Part shown: positions 34,021 through 43,930 of the stretch, piece by piece
Position numbering within the stretch: the first letter of the stretch is position 1
Layout: each line of letters begins with the position of its first letter
NCBI GenBank assembly: GCA_029216955.1
Contig: JANAVB010010791.1
Coordinates: 2,940,799 to 3,004,798, forward strand
Origin: Iris pallida
Lineage: Eukaryota; Streptophyta; Magnoliopsida; Asparagales; Iridaceae
Direction of reading: 5' to 3'
DNA length: 64,000 bases
Program-made: the position numbers and the translations under genes
The notes under the pieces: generated by a model
Told to the model about the DNA's origin: nothing
What the model saw: only the letters and a program-made list of their open reading frames with translations
Database searches by the model: none

Positions 34021-34806
34021 CAAATGGTAGTCAAATTGAAGAACAAATTAATCCTTTCAACATACAGACAACGTACCATGCACAAATAATTTCTAACAGA
34101 AGAACAAATTAATCCTTTCAACATGTACAATGTTCCATGCACAAATAATTTTCAGTTAACTTTCAACATACAGACAACGTATGATTCCCTAAACCCTAAA
34201 TCCTAATTTCAGCACACAAACAAGATATGATTCCCAATTAATTTCAAACAATGTTACCCTAAAATTCGAAAGAAAAGAACATACAATATGTAAACCCTAA
34301 AATTGAAATGAATACCCTGTTTGGCTCGCCATGGAAGCTCCTTCTCCCTTCGATTTGGGGATTTCTGAGCAAAATTAAACGAAAACAAAATAAACTTTCA
34401 TACAAACCAAAATTAACTGATCAAACAAAACTGTCGTGGACTGTTACCTACATGTTCCTACGAGAAATCTTACGAATCAGGCTAGACGAGAGGGAGAGGG
34501 GGAACTTCACGAGATGCGACAGTCCTCCTAGATCATTTGGGAAAGCTATACCAACGTAACAGAGGAATGGAGAAGAGAGTGCTTTCGTGCTTTTTTACAT
34601 GAGAGGGGTATTTTCGTAAGAAATTCTCCTTTTATAAGGAACTGCAACGGACAGGGATATTTAGGTCATAAAAATTGGGTTCATCTCCACTCCTGTTAGT
34701 TTTGGACGTTTTCCGTCCAAAGTGGGATTACTTATACAATATGCAAACAATGTGGGGTGCACTGCATAAATCGACTAATCAAGTGGGGTGCCACTCAAAA
34801 TTTTTC

Positions 34807-34838
<32 letters not shown>
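34807..34838. repeat. (TAA)n microsatellite
   Basis: About ten TAA units follow the right end of the Pack-MULE; the element's TSD lies within it. Confidence 0.95.
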
Positions 34839-34863
34839 GAGATAAGGTACCACTTTATGGATG

Positions 34864-34952
34864 GTGGCTATATGTCACCCTCTATGCTATTATCATACAC
34901 TAAAAAGTGTATAAGTGCATAATAATAGCATGGAGGGGTGATATATAGCCAC
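34864..34952. repeat. Imperfect hairpin / MITE-like inverted repeat
   Basis: GTGGCTATATGTCACCC (34864 on) is mirrored by GGGGTGATATATAGCCAC (ending 34952), and the arms continue through a CATGCTATTAT-like block to a small central loop. The total is 89 bases. It could be a very short MITE or a stem of an older palindromic element. Confidence 0.7.
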
Positions 34953-34977
34953 GTCACTGCGAGATGTCACCTCACCT

Positions 34978-35087
<110 letters not shown>

Positions 35088-35450
35088 TGGGATCGACTTC
35101 ACCCCCTATTTTGTTCACCCCCTTATCATCCGCATCTTAGCCGTTAGATTAGATTTAATAAATGGCTAAGTTAAATTAAATCTCTCTCCAAAAATTATAA
35201 TAATGGACTAACCATAAATAACTCTCTCTCCCAAAAAAAAAACCCCATCGTACAAACACAAGAGAGAGAGAGAGAGAACAGAGAAATGAAGGAAAAAAAA
35301 ACTCTGCCGCCTGATCGCTTCTCCAGCGACCGTCGCTTCACAGCCCGCCTTCGACTTTCGCCGACGAGACGCCTAGGTGAGAAGCCTCCCGACTCCCACT
35401 CTCCCCTCTCTAGATCCCACTCTTCTTCTTCTTCTCCTCACGTTTCTCCT
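35088..35450 (+). repeat. Left terminal inverted repeat of the FAR1-type MULE
   Basis: It matches the reverse complement of about 50287-50648. It contains an ATG at 35286 opening a short frame (Pro/Arg/Ser-rich) and a CGCCTAG-GTGAGA sequence that would serve as a splice donor. Both ends of the element therefore carry the same 5'-exon-like block. Confidence 0.85.
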
Positions 35451-35981
35451 CATCGCTTCACGTTTCTTTTTGGAAGTTTGGTTCTTCTGTTGCTGTGGCA
35501 ATTGCCAAATATAAGTTCTCGTGGATAATGGTGAATATGGATTGGGTGGTCAAAGTTGAATGTTTGGACTCTGGAATGAAACTTTTCTTGGGTTAAAATT
35601 CATCTCTTATTTCTTGTGAAAGAAATGTATTTTCCAGAAAGTTGGGATTTTTCAGAGTTTCTTTTCTTCTTCTGGGCACTTGCTAATTTTATTGATGAGA
35701 TTTCTTACATGGGGATTTTTATTTATTTATAATTATTTGGTTTACTGGAATATTGTTGATGTTTGGATGAATTTAATTTCATGGATAGTTAACTCTACCA
35801 TGGTGAAATATGGTAAAAAGTATCTTGTTGGTACTTCCATGAACCCTTTCTAGGAAAGGATCGTGATCTGTAGTCATCATCATTTGAGGAGGATGTCCAA
35901 TTGATGATTTCTATCGGTTTAGTCAACAAAATATTATACAAAGTAGTTTCTTATCATTATCTTTTAATTATCTTTGTCCAA

Positions 35982-36082
35982 GAAAGGTCACGTATACTGT
36001 TACGTGCAGCAGATTTGATTGAGAAGCAAAATGACGAAATTGTAGCCTGGAAAGTTGGGACAGCGGGAAGCCATACGAACAG
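35982..36082 (+). pseudogene. Captured aldehyde dehydrogenase exon fragment
   Basis: Conceptual translation gives [20 protein letters not shown] followed, after a one-base frameshift near 36052, by a WDSGKPYEQ reading. This is the N-terminal NAD-binding-domain region of plant mitochondrial/cytosolic ALDH2-type enzymes, where an ERSRILLRFADLLEKH-like stretch precedes [10 protein letters not shown] pyrimidine-rich tract ending in AG (about 35960-35981) precedes it, like an intron 3' end, so it seems to have been copied from genomic DNA. It is too short and frameshifted to function. Confidence 0.8.
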
Positions 36083-36372
36083 TTCTCCCCGTTCTTTACA
36101 CTGGTGATTATTCACGCGAGGAAGATCGACACCTTCGTGCTGCTGAAACCCCACAGTTCTCCCATGATATCTGTATCATTGAGTCCACCTATGGCATCCA
36201 GACCCACCAGCCCCGTCACATCCGCGAAAAAGTGCTTCACTGATGTAATTCACTCCACCATCAGCCAAGGAGGAAGAGTTCTCATTCTTGCATTTGCACT
36301 TGGACAAGCCCAGGAGCTGCTCCTCATCCTTGATGAGTATTGGGCAAACCATCCCGAGCTTCACAATAATTA
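36083..36372 (+). pseudogene. Captured CPSF73 (cleavage/polyadenylation endonuclease) fragment
   Basis: The frame reads [20 protein letters not shown], then a block with [20 protein letters not shown], and after a one-base frameshift near 36232 [17 protein letters not shown] and [15 protein letters not shown], ending HPELHN. These are consecutive segments of the metallo-beta-lactamase/beta-CASP region of CPSF73-I, the mRNA 3'-end endonuclease. The fragment is joined directly to the ALDH fragment in the same orientation, with no intervening intron at the join. Sequence after 36372 looks noncoding or intronic. It has no catalytic potential as it stands. Confidence 0.88.
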
Positions 36373-37402
36373 ACCTGCCATTTTTTGCTGACTGCAGTTT
36401 TACAAGATCAGATTTTATGAGTTATAGTTTCTTTTGCTCTGGAATGTGGTGTAAAATTAAACTGTATGCTCATGGATGTAAATTTACTTTTTCTCTTGCT
36501 GTGTTGTAAGAATATGCCGAGAATCTAAGCTTTATTTCAACAGTTGCTTCTAGCACTGACTAATGCTTGTGCTGTTTGCATCTATACATTTTCTGCAATA
36601 TTCCTTTGTGTTCATACAATATTCCTTTATGTTCATACATGTGAGATACAATTTCTCAATTCTACAAAATTTGTGGGAATTTCGGAGCCAGCTGGTGACA
36701 TGAACGAAACTGGGGTCTTCTCATTGATGCTTAATTTGTAGTTGTACAAGTGAATTTGGCTTAGGACAATGAAGAGTGTAAGGGTGTTTGCATGAAATTG
36801 GAAATTGGGTCAGAGAGCTAGTGTTGTCATCTTTTCTACCACTTGCAAACAAGACCCACAAGCATTCTTCCTCGCGTGGTACTCCAGATTGATCTGCTTA
36901 AGGTTGTCATGTTGCGAGATTTTGAAGGATGATACTGTGCGAAGACTGGATCAGCTTTTCTTCATGGTTAAAAACTACAGATTGGTCAATTTTTCATTTA
37001 CTTTCATAATCCTCGAGCTGTTCATTTGAAGTATGCTTAGCTCCTCTTATCAGCAATTATTAGATGCAATTGCCTGAACGTTAAGTCTCAGCATGAACTG
37101 GATTAAATTTCATAACTGAGGTTTTCCTGTAAGTTAGATTTTTATGCTATGTATGCCTTATTATTTTTTACCCTTCCATGCTATGTAGGCTGAGAGTATA
37201 TCAAACTTGCGCTTTGAATTTCCTGATATACATATTAGTAAGACTGTTTACATCTTAAGTTTCTAGTTGCTAGAAATGAGAAGACAGCAAATATCACATT
37301 TATTTTCAAGCGGCTGGCCATCAGAATACTGCAGGATTACCTATATCAAATTTTGAGAAACTGGGGTCTTCTCATTGATGCTTAATTTGTAGTTGTACAA
37401 GT
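36373..37402. other. MULE interior, noncoding, with a duplicated 68-bp block
   Basis: T-rich, intron-like sequence without a recognisable gene. 36706-36773 is repeated at 37356-37402 and continues beyond the copia insertion at 47123-47150, so the second copy is the insertion target of the Sirevirus-like element. CAAGT at 37398-37402 is one TSD copy. Confidence 0.7.
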
Positions 37403-38692
37403 TGTAGAACCCTAGAGGGGGGGTGAATAGGGAAATAAAATATAAACTACAACAATTGATGCAATAAAGACAATTGAAAGTAAAGAGTAGAAAGATCAAA
37501 CGCAAACACAAGGATGTATCCTGGTATCCTCTTTTGAGGCAATCCAGTCCCGGAACTCTCTCCGGCTTTAATCCACTATTATCCAAATAGTACACACGAG
37601 TTTGGATCCGAAGAACTCGCCAACTTCAACACGAGTTTGGATCCGAAGACTCGCCAACTTCTACACACGAGTTTTCTTACGAAGGCTCGCCAACTTCAAA
37701 CAAAAGAGAATGAGAACTTGTTGATCTTCTAATACGTGAAGATCGAAATGTACAACTCTTTAATACTCTAGCACTTTGGGAGAGGATGACAATGAAAAGC
37801 TTTGAAGAGTATTAATGGTGGAGCTCTTGGTTGTTGGAAAATTTATGGAAGAGTTGGTGAGGAAGCTCAAGAGAGAGAGAGAGAGAGCTTCCTTTTATAA
37901 GAAAACCAAGAGTAGGTGGCATTTAATGCTCTGAAATGCAGGCAGACCGGCATGCCGCCGATATGCCGCGACATACCGCCGGTATGCCGGCCAAATAGTA
38001 ACGGCCATAATTATGACCGTTCAAGAGCATTAAATGCGGCCATTAATGCGTGTCAGACCAAATCGAAAACTAAGTATTCGAAATTCGGTATACCGCCGGT
38101 ATGCCGGAGCATACCGTCGGTATGCCGATAGAATGTCACAGAAAGTTTAGAGCTGCTAGAAACGGCATGCCGCCGGTATGCCGCAGCATACCGTCGGTAT
38201 GCCGACAGTTGATCACAGCAACTTTTGTGTTGCAAAAAACGGCATGCCGCCGGTATGCCGCAGCATGCCGTCGGTATGTCGACATTTCGAGACAGCAACT
38301 TTCTAGAGTCCAAAAATGGTATACCGCCGGTATGTCGAAGCATACCGTCGGTATGCCGCTTTTTGTCACAGAACCTTTTCTGGACACGAAAACGGTATAC
38401 CGCCGGTATGCCGAAGCATACCGCCGGTATGCCGCTCTAAATGACATGTTTTTCGATTTGTGCTTTTAGTTATCATCCATCCTTTAGTGTTTACAGATAT
38501 ACCTAGACCAGTACAGACACGAAGACTCTAAGCAGGGAACGCCGGTAACTGCTACAGTCTTCAAGGAAGAAGGAGGAAGCTCTTGAAGTGAAGAACTCCA
38601 TGTAGTACATCTTCTGAGAATATTTGAATCTGAAGAACAGAAGACTAAAATACGAAGATGCTGTTAATTACTCAAAATAAAATGTGCCAACA
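37403..38692 (-). repeat. 3' LTR of the Sirevirus-like element
   Basis: 1290 bases, + strand TGTAGAACCCTAG...GTGCCAACA. It differs from the 5' LTR by scattered substitutions, one 21-base motif-unit gain/loss and a 6-base (GA)n difference. The motif array spans about 37943-38440. Confidence 0.95.
37943..38440. repeat. Palindromic GGTATRCCG motif array (3' LTR)
   Basis: Paired words such as GGTATACCGCCGGTATGCCG and GCATACCGTCGGTATGCCG occur in six clusters separated by about 30-base unique spacers. Each pair is a near-palindrome rich in CpG. The 5' LTR carries the same array at 46396-46867 with one pair fewer. Confidence 0.93.
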
Positions 38693-38800
38693 AACTCCCC
38701 CATTTTGATAATTGACAAAATAGAGAGAGATATCATCTTCAGGGAGTAGCTCCCCCGTAGGTAGACAGCTCCCCCTCAATACGATTTTTCCCCCTTTGTC
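38693..38800 (-). other. Multiple polypurine tracts
   Basis: On the - strand GGGGGA blocks occur four times (near 38788-38795, 38768-38775, 38749-38757, 38693-38702), the last touching the 3' LTR. Multiple tracts of this kind are a reported Sirevirus hallmark. Confidence 0.85.
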
Positions 38801-39122
38801 ACTTAGTCAAAGATGGGGATAATCAATAGAAATATTGCATAAGAGAAAAGACATGAGTATATAAAGAAAAAGCAAGCATGAATATATTAAAGAGAAAGTG
38901 AATACATGCTGGACCCATACATTTCATAGTAAGAAGATAAAAGACTCTCCACAACGAGAGCCAGACACAAAAGACAACCATAGATAATGTCCCCGAAGGA
39001 CAGCAAAGAACTAAAACAACCATAAACCGGTCCCCGAAGGACCACTAAAGACAACAAACAGAAAACACACAAAAACTAGAACCACTCAAGAACCGAAACC
39101 ACCATCAAAAGGAAGACCATCC

Positions 39123-40328
39123 CTAATCCTCAGCCGGATCATCATCATCATCACCCTGAGCCTGCTGGAAGGCACCAAAAGGATCAATGCCGTCAGGGTA
39201 CATAAACCCATAGGCATTGGGGTCAGAGAAGCACGGGCCCGTGTACATGGGATCCTGAAGATTAAGATCCAGAAAAGCATCACGGTTTTGAAGAGTGCGC
39301 TGAATGAAGTACCCCTGATCGTGGAAACGAGTCTGGATCAGGGCGCCAAGTCCACGAGTGTGGGCCCGCATCTGCTCCTCCGCCTGGGCCATCCGTATAT
39401 CAAAATGCTGCTGAGTGAGCGGCATATAACGGCCCGAAGGAGGAGGGGTAGATGTGGGAGCAGCAGGCGTGGATGCCGGTTGCTCTTGGGAAGATGAGGC
39501 ACGGGAAGTAGAGGCGCCAGCAAGGGAACGGGAGACAGCAAGATATGAGGGGACGCCATCCGAGGAGCAGAGAGACAGATCAACATGTTTGGCCTCCAGA
39601 AGTAGAGTGATAAAAGAGCCATAGTAGAGATTCTGCTTCCCCGAAGGCATGGTACGCCGAAATTGCAGAAGAAGAGTCTTTGGGAAGGAGAATCGCTTCC
39701 GGGCATAGAGATGGTACATGCAGACGAGGGCATCACCAGTGATTGCGTCATAGTTCTCGCCCTTCGGAAAGAGAGTGTGGCACACGATCCGATGGAGCTC
39801 GTAATAAAACGGCTCCAGCTGGACAGAGAGGGCCGGGATGGCAGGAGGGTTGGGACCCTTGCAGATGATTCGGCAGAATTCGTCGAAAGGGGACGCCGCC
39901 GAGGAGTTGAGAGCACCCAAAAGAGGTAACGCATCCCCTTTGTCTGGGATGCCTAAGATGGCCCCCACTTCCCGAGATGTGAGACGAAAGTGGCGGTCAT
40001 TGACCATAGATTGCATGGCGGAAGGGTCATCGTCATCCCCTCTCATGTTGCAATAGAAAAGGCGGACAGCAGCAGGGTAGACAGGAATTTGGCGCCTTAG
40101 AAGAGAGGAGAGACCGACATCGTCAAACAAAGGGACGTGATCGGGGAAGAGGTTCCAGTTGATCGCCCGTCCTTTTAATACGTTGTGATTGGCGAAGTGC
40201 TGGAACCAAAGCTCGGCGGCCAGAGAGTTGGAGAAGACGCGTTGGTCATAGCCGGTAGGTAGCGCCACCGGGACGAAGGGGTTGAATCCGGAGGAATAGG
40301 AGGATCGAGGGCGCTTAGGGTTGGCCAT
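39123..40328 (-). CDS. Intact extra ORF 3' of pol: putative plant transposon-protein domain
   Basis: A 401-codon uninterrupted frame with ATG at 40328-40326 in a CCATGG context. It starts MANPKRPRSS, then FNPFVPVALPTGYDQRVFSN, and has mid-protein blocks of the 'putative plant transposon protein' type (ILGIPDKGDALPLL; IPALSVQLEPFYYELHRIVC; YDAITGDALVCMYHLYARKR). The C-terminal third is Ser/Pro/Thr-rich, with MPLTQQHFDIRMAQAEEQ and an acidic end. I see no signal peptide or membrane segment, so it is unlike the env-like ORF of SIRE1. It lies between pol and the polypurine tracts, in the same direction as gag-pol. It is intact while gag and pol are damaged. The family assignment is recognition by motif; function is unknown. 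Confidence 0.75.
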   Translation of the reverse strand: MANPKRPRSSYSSGFNPFVPVALPTGYDQRVFSNSLAAELWFQHFANHNVLKGRAINWNLFPDHVPLFDDVGLSSLLRRQIPVYPAAVRLFYCNMRGDDDDPSAMQSMVNDRHFRLTSREVGAILGIPDKGDALPLLGALNSSAASPFDEFCRIICKGPNPPAIPALSVQLEPFYYELHRIVCHTLFPKGENYDAITGDALVCMYHLYARKRFSFPKTLLLQFRRTMPSGKQNLYYGSFITLLLEAKHVDLSLCSSDGVPSYLAVSRSLAGASTSRASSSQEQPASTPAAPTSTPPPSGRYMPLTQQHFDIRMAQAEEQMRAHTRGLGALIQTRFHDQGYFIQRTLQNRDAFLDLNLQDPMYTGPCFSDPNAYGFMYPDGIDPFGAFQQAQGDDDDDPAED

Positions 40329-40840
40329 GGAGAGGGATTGGTGCTATGGTGTGGAGGAAGAAGGAGTAGAGAGGAGAGGGAGGAAGGAAGGTTTTTAAAG
40401 AGAGGAGGAAGATGAAGAGATGATTTTGAAAATAGGTAGGAACGGTTGTAGAGGAAGTTTGCAAGAGAAGGAGTTGAAAAGGTGGAGGGAAGTTATGATG
40501 GTGGAGTAAAAAGAGGAGAGAAAAAGGGGGGAAGTGATGGGTAGTTAATGTGAAGAGATAGAGGATAGTAAATGAGAAGGGAGGTGATGGGATGGGAGTT
40601 GAAGATTGATGGGATGAATGAGAGAGAATAGAAGAGGGTAAAAAGGAATAAATGAAGGAGTGAAAGAATGTGGGCCCGAATCCAGAAATGAAAGCCTGTC
40701 CGCCGCTGCCCGGCATACCGGCGGTATGCCGACGTGTACCGACGGTATGCCGTCTTTCGAAACAGACCCTAATTCTGCCTTGAAAAACGGCATGCCGCCG
40801 GTATACCGTAGTATACCGTCGGTGTGCCGGTCGACTGGGA
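40329..40840 (-). promoter_or_regulatory. Spacer between pol and the extra ORF with motif array and pyrimidine-rich leader
   Basis: Reading the - strand toward the ORF: motif words of the GGTATGCCG type at 40832-40706, then a strongly T/C-rich stretch (about 40640-40340) just upstream of the ATG. The layout resembles LTR motif array plus leader and could be a separate promoter; this is inference. Confidence 0.5.
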
Positions 40841-43800
40841 CTAAGGATCAAAAGATAAAATGCCTAGTTCACGGCAAAGGAAAGAGAAGCGATCTTTCGG
40901 GAGAGGCTTAGTGAAAATATCGGCTAATTGATAGGTAGTATCAATAAATTCAAGATGGATATCTCCTTTTTGCTGATGGTCACGAAGAAAATGGTGTCTA
41001 ATTTTAATGTGCTTCGTGCGTGAGTGACAAATCGGATTTTTCGTGAGATTGATAGAGCTAGTGTTATCACATTTAATAGGGGTACAAGAATGAGAAATGC
41101 CATAATCTAAAAGTGTTTGTGACATCCAAAGAATTTGTGCACAACAACAACCAGCCGCAATATACTCTGCCTCAGTGGTGGAAAGAGCAACAGAGTTTTG
41201 CTTCTTACTAAACCACGATACCAAGGACTTCCCGAGGAATTGACATGTGCCACTAGTGCTTTTTCTGTCAATCTTGTATCCGACAAAATCCGTATTCGAA
41301 AAGCCGTGAAGCTCAAAGGATGAGGATTTCGGATACCAAAGACCCATGTTAATGGTGCCTTTGAGATAACAAAAAATGCGCTTAACCGCACTCAAATGTG
41401 ATTCCTTTGGATTGGCTTGATATCGTGCACACAAGCAAACACTAAACATGATATCCGGACGGCTAGCTGTTAAATAAAGTAAGCTACCGATCATACCTCT
41501 ATACTTACGAATGTCGATCGATGTGCCATCTTCATCATTGTCAAGCTTGGTCGTTGTAGCCATAGGGGTCCTCATTGATTTGGATGAGTCAAGGTCGAAA
41601 CGCTTGAGGAGGTCCTTTGTATATTTTGCTTGATTGATGAAGGTTCCTTTAGGCCCTTGTTTGATTTGTAACCCCAAGAAGAAGGAGAGTTCACCCATCA
41701 TACTCATTTCAAACTCTTCCTGCATAACTTTGGCAAATTCTACACAAAGTGTGTTGTTAGTAGAACCAAAAATAATATCATCAACATAAATTTGAACCAA
41801 TAAGAGAGTCCCATCATGTGATTTAATAAAAAGTGTGGTGTCAACTTTTCCCTTTAAAAAATTGTGAAAGACAAGAAAAGAGCTAAGACGCTCATACCAA
41901 GCACGTGGAGCTTGTTTGAGGCCATAAAGGGCTTTATGGAGTTTAAAAACGTGGTTAGGAAATTGAAAATCTTCAAAACTGGGAGGTTGTTTAACATAAA
42001 CTTCCTCCTTAATAATACCATTAAGAAAAGCACTCTTAACATCCATTTGAAATAGCTTAAAGTCATTAAAACAAGCAAAGGCACAAAGCATACAAATGGA
42101 TTCAAGACGTGCAACCGGAGCATAGGTTTCGTCGTAGTCAATGCCTTTCTCTTGGTTATAGCCTTGAGCAACCAATCGGGCTTTGTTACGAGTCACTAAC
42201 CCATCTTCATTTAGCTTGTTGCGAAACACCCATTTAGTTCCAATAATGGGATGATTGCTAGGTTTTGGGATAAGTTCCCAAACCTTGTTTTGCTCAAATT
42301 GATTGAGCTCCTCTTGCATAGCTATCATCCAAAATTCATCAAGGAAAGCATCATGAACATTTTTAGGCTCTATTTGAGAGATAAAAGCCACATTGGCACA
42401 AAGATCACGAGTGGCGGATCTTGTACTAACACTTGAGGAAGGATCCCCAATGATAAGCTCCTTAGGATGATTGGTGACAAATCTCCATTCTCTTGGGAGA
42501 TCCTTTGGAGGAGGCTCGAGAGGAGAAGACTCTTTTGATGGGGTCACAACTTCATTGTTAGATGAAGAAGGACGATCCTCAATAGAGGAGTTCTCTAACC
42601 CAAATGAGATGTCATCAATATCCTCGGAGGAGGAGAATGTAGAAGAGTTGAGTTCGTTAAAAGAGACATTGATTGACTCTTCGACAACAAGACTTCTTTT
42701 ATTAAAAACACGAAAACCTTTGCTATGAGTAGAGTATCCAAGGAATATCCCTTCATAGGCTTTTTCTTCAAACTTGCCTAGGTTATCCTTGGTATTCAAA
42801 ATAAAACAATTGCAACCAAAAACCTTGAAATATTCAATAGAAGGAATTTTGTTAAACCAAAGCTCATAAGGAGTCTTCTTAGTAATAGGTCTAATTAAGA
42901 CTCTATTAATAACATGACACGCCGTATTAACGGCTTCCGCCCAAAAATATTGGGGGAGCTTATATTAGTTTAACATGACCCGGGCCATATCGCCAAGGGT
43001 TCTATTCTTTCTCTCCACAACACCATTTTGTTGAGGAGTACGGGGACAAGCAAAATCATGTCCAAAACCATTCTTTTCACAAAATCTTTTGAAATCAACA
43101 TTATCAAATTCACCTCCATGATCACTCCTAATTTTGTTAATAGAAAAACCTTTCTCATTTTGAACACGTTTACAAAAAGCAACAAATTCACGAAAGGTAT
43201 CACTTTTACAAGCAAGAAAAATAACCCAAGTAAATCTCAAAAAATCATCAACTAAAACAAAAGCATAAAGTTTGCCACCAAGGCTAGCTACTCTACTAGG
43301 CCCAAAGAGATCCATATGAATAAGTTGTAGGGGTCTAGTGGTACTCACAGAGTTGATGGATTTGAAGGATGACTTGGTCAACTTACTTTTCTCGCATTCT
43401 TCACATACCATATCCTTTTTGAAAGGGATGCTAGGAAGTCCTCGTACAAGCTTCTTGGAGGCGAGGCGAGAGATGGTATCCATGTTGGCGTGTCCAAGCC
43501 TCATGTGCCAAAGCCAACTCTCATCGTTCTTTGCAACTAGGCACCTGTCATTGTTAGTACCTTTAACAAGATAAAGAACATAAATATTGTTTTCTCTAAT
43601 GCCTTCATACACAATAGTTCCATTGGAGCTATCGGTAATGTGGCATTTGAGTTTAACAAACTTGATATCATAACCATTATCGGTAAGATGGCTAATACTT
43701 AAGAGATTATGCTTGAGATTAGTAACAAGACATACATTATTAATACAAGGATAAGGAGGAGAACCGATATTACCATTTCCAATAATATAACCTTTAAGAT

Positions 43801-43930
43801 TGTTACCGAAGGAGACGTGTCCTTCTTTCTTCATCGATAGCGTTGTAAAAAGTGAAGCATCACCGGTCATGTGCCGTGAACAACCGCTATCGAGAATCCA
43901 TTTGCTTCTAGCATGAGAAGGATTCGTCAC
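40841..43930 (-). pseudogene. Sirevirus-like Pol (protease end, integrase, RT, RNase H), one nonsense codon
   Basis: Protease motif ILDSGCSRHMTGD at the start; integrase HH-CC region (LWHMRLGHAN ... CEECEKSK) and DDE motifs (RSDHGGEF, QQNGVVERKNRTL). A TAA at 42965-42967 then interrupts the frame in the integrase. RT resumes in the same frame with VFRNKLNEDGLV, TYAPVARLESI, MDVKSAFLNG and catalytic YVDD (VQIYVDDIIFGS, near 41795). RNase H has SNTDF where the first acidic residue normally sits (Asn in place of Asp), then TEAEYIA and CDNTSSI. The frame ends at 40841. Gag reads in a different frame and overlaps the protease start by about 20 bases, which could be a programmed shift or, more likely, an indel. 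Confidence 0.94.

Larger units (their letters stand above)
32065..34806 (+). mobile_element. Pack-MULE with long terminal inverted repeats
   Basis: The left end (32065-about 32230) and right end (about 34640-34806) are inverted copies over about 165 bases, sharing GGCACCCCA, TATTGTATAAGTAATCCCAC, ACGGAAAACGT, GGAGATGAACCCAATTTTT and CCTGTCCGTTGCA blocks with a few per cent mismatch. The flanks carry the 9-base repeat TAATAATAA, as expected for MULEs, although the site is a TAA microsatellite. The interior holds a GRF zinc-finger gene fragment (+ strand), simple repeats (33300-33760) and a PB1-like domain remnant (- strand) but no transposase core, so it is non-autonomous. Confidence 0.85.

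Noticed and set aside
38053..38469. Several frames of 70-120 codons with MPPVCRSIPSVCR-like peptides
   Set aside because: Produced by the GGTATGCCG motif array in the LTR, and repeated in the other LTR.
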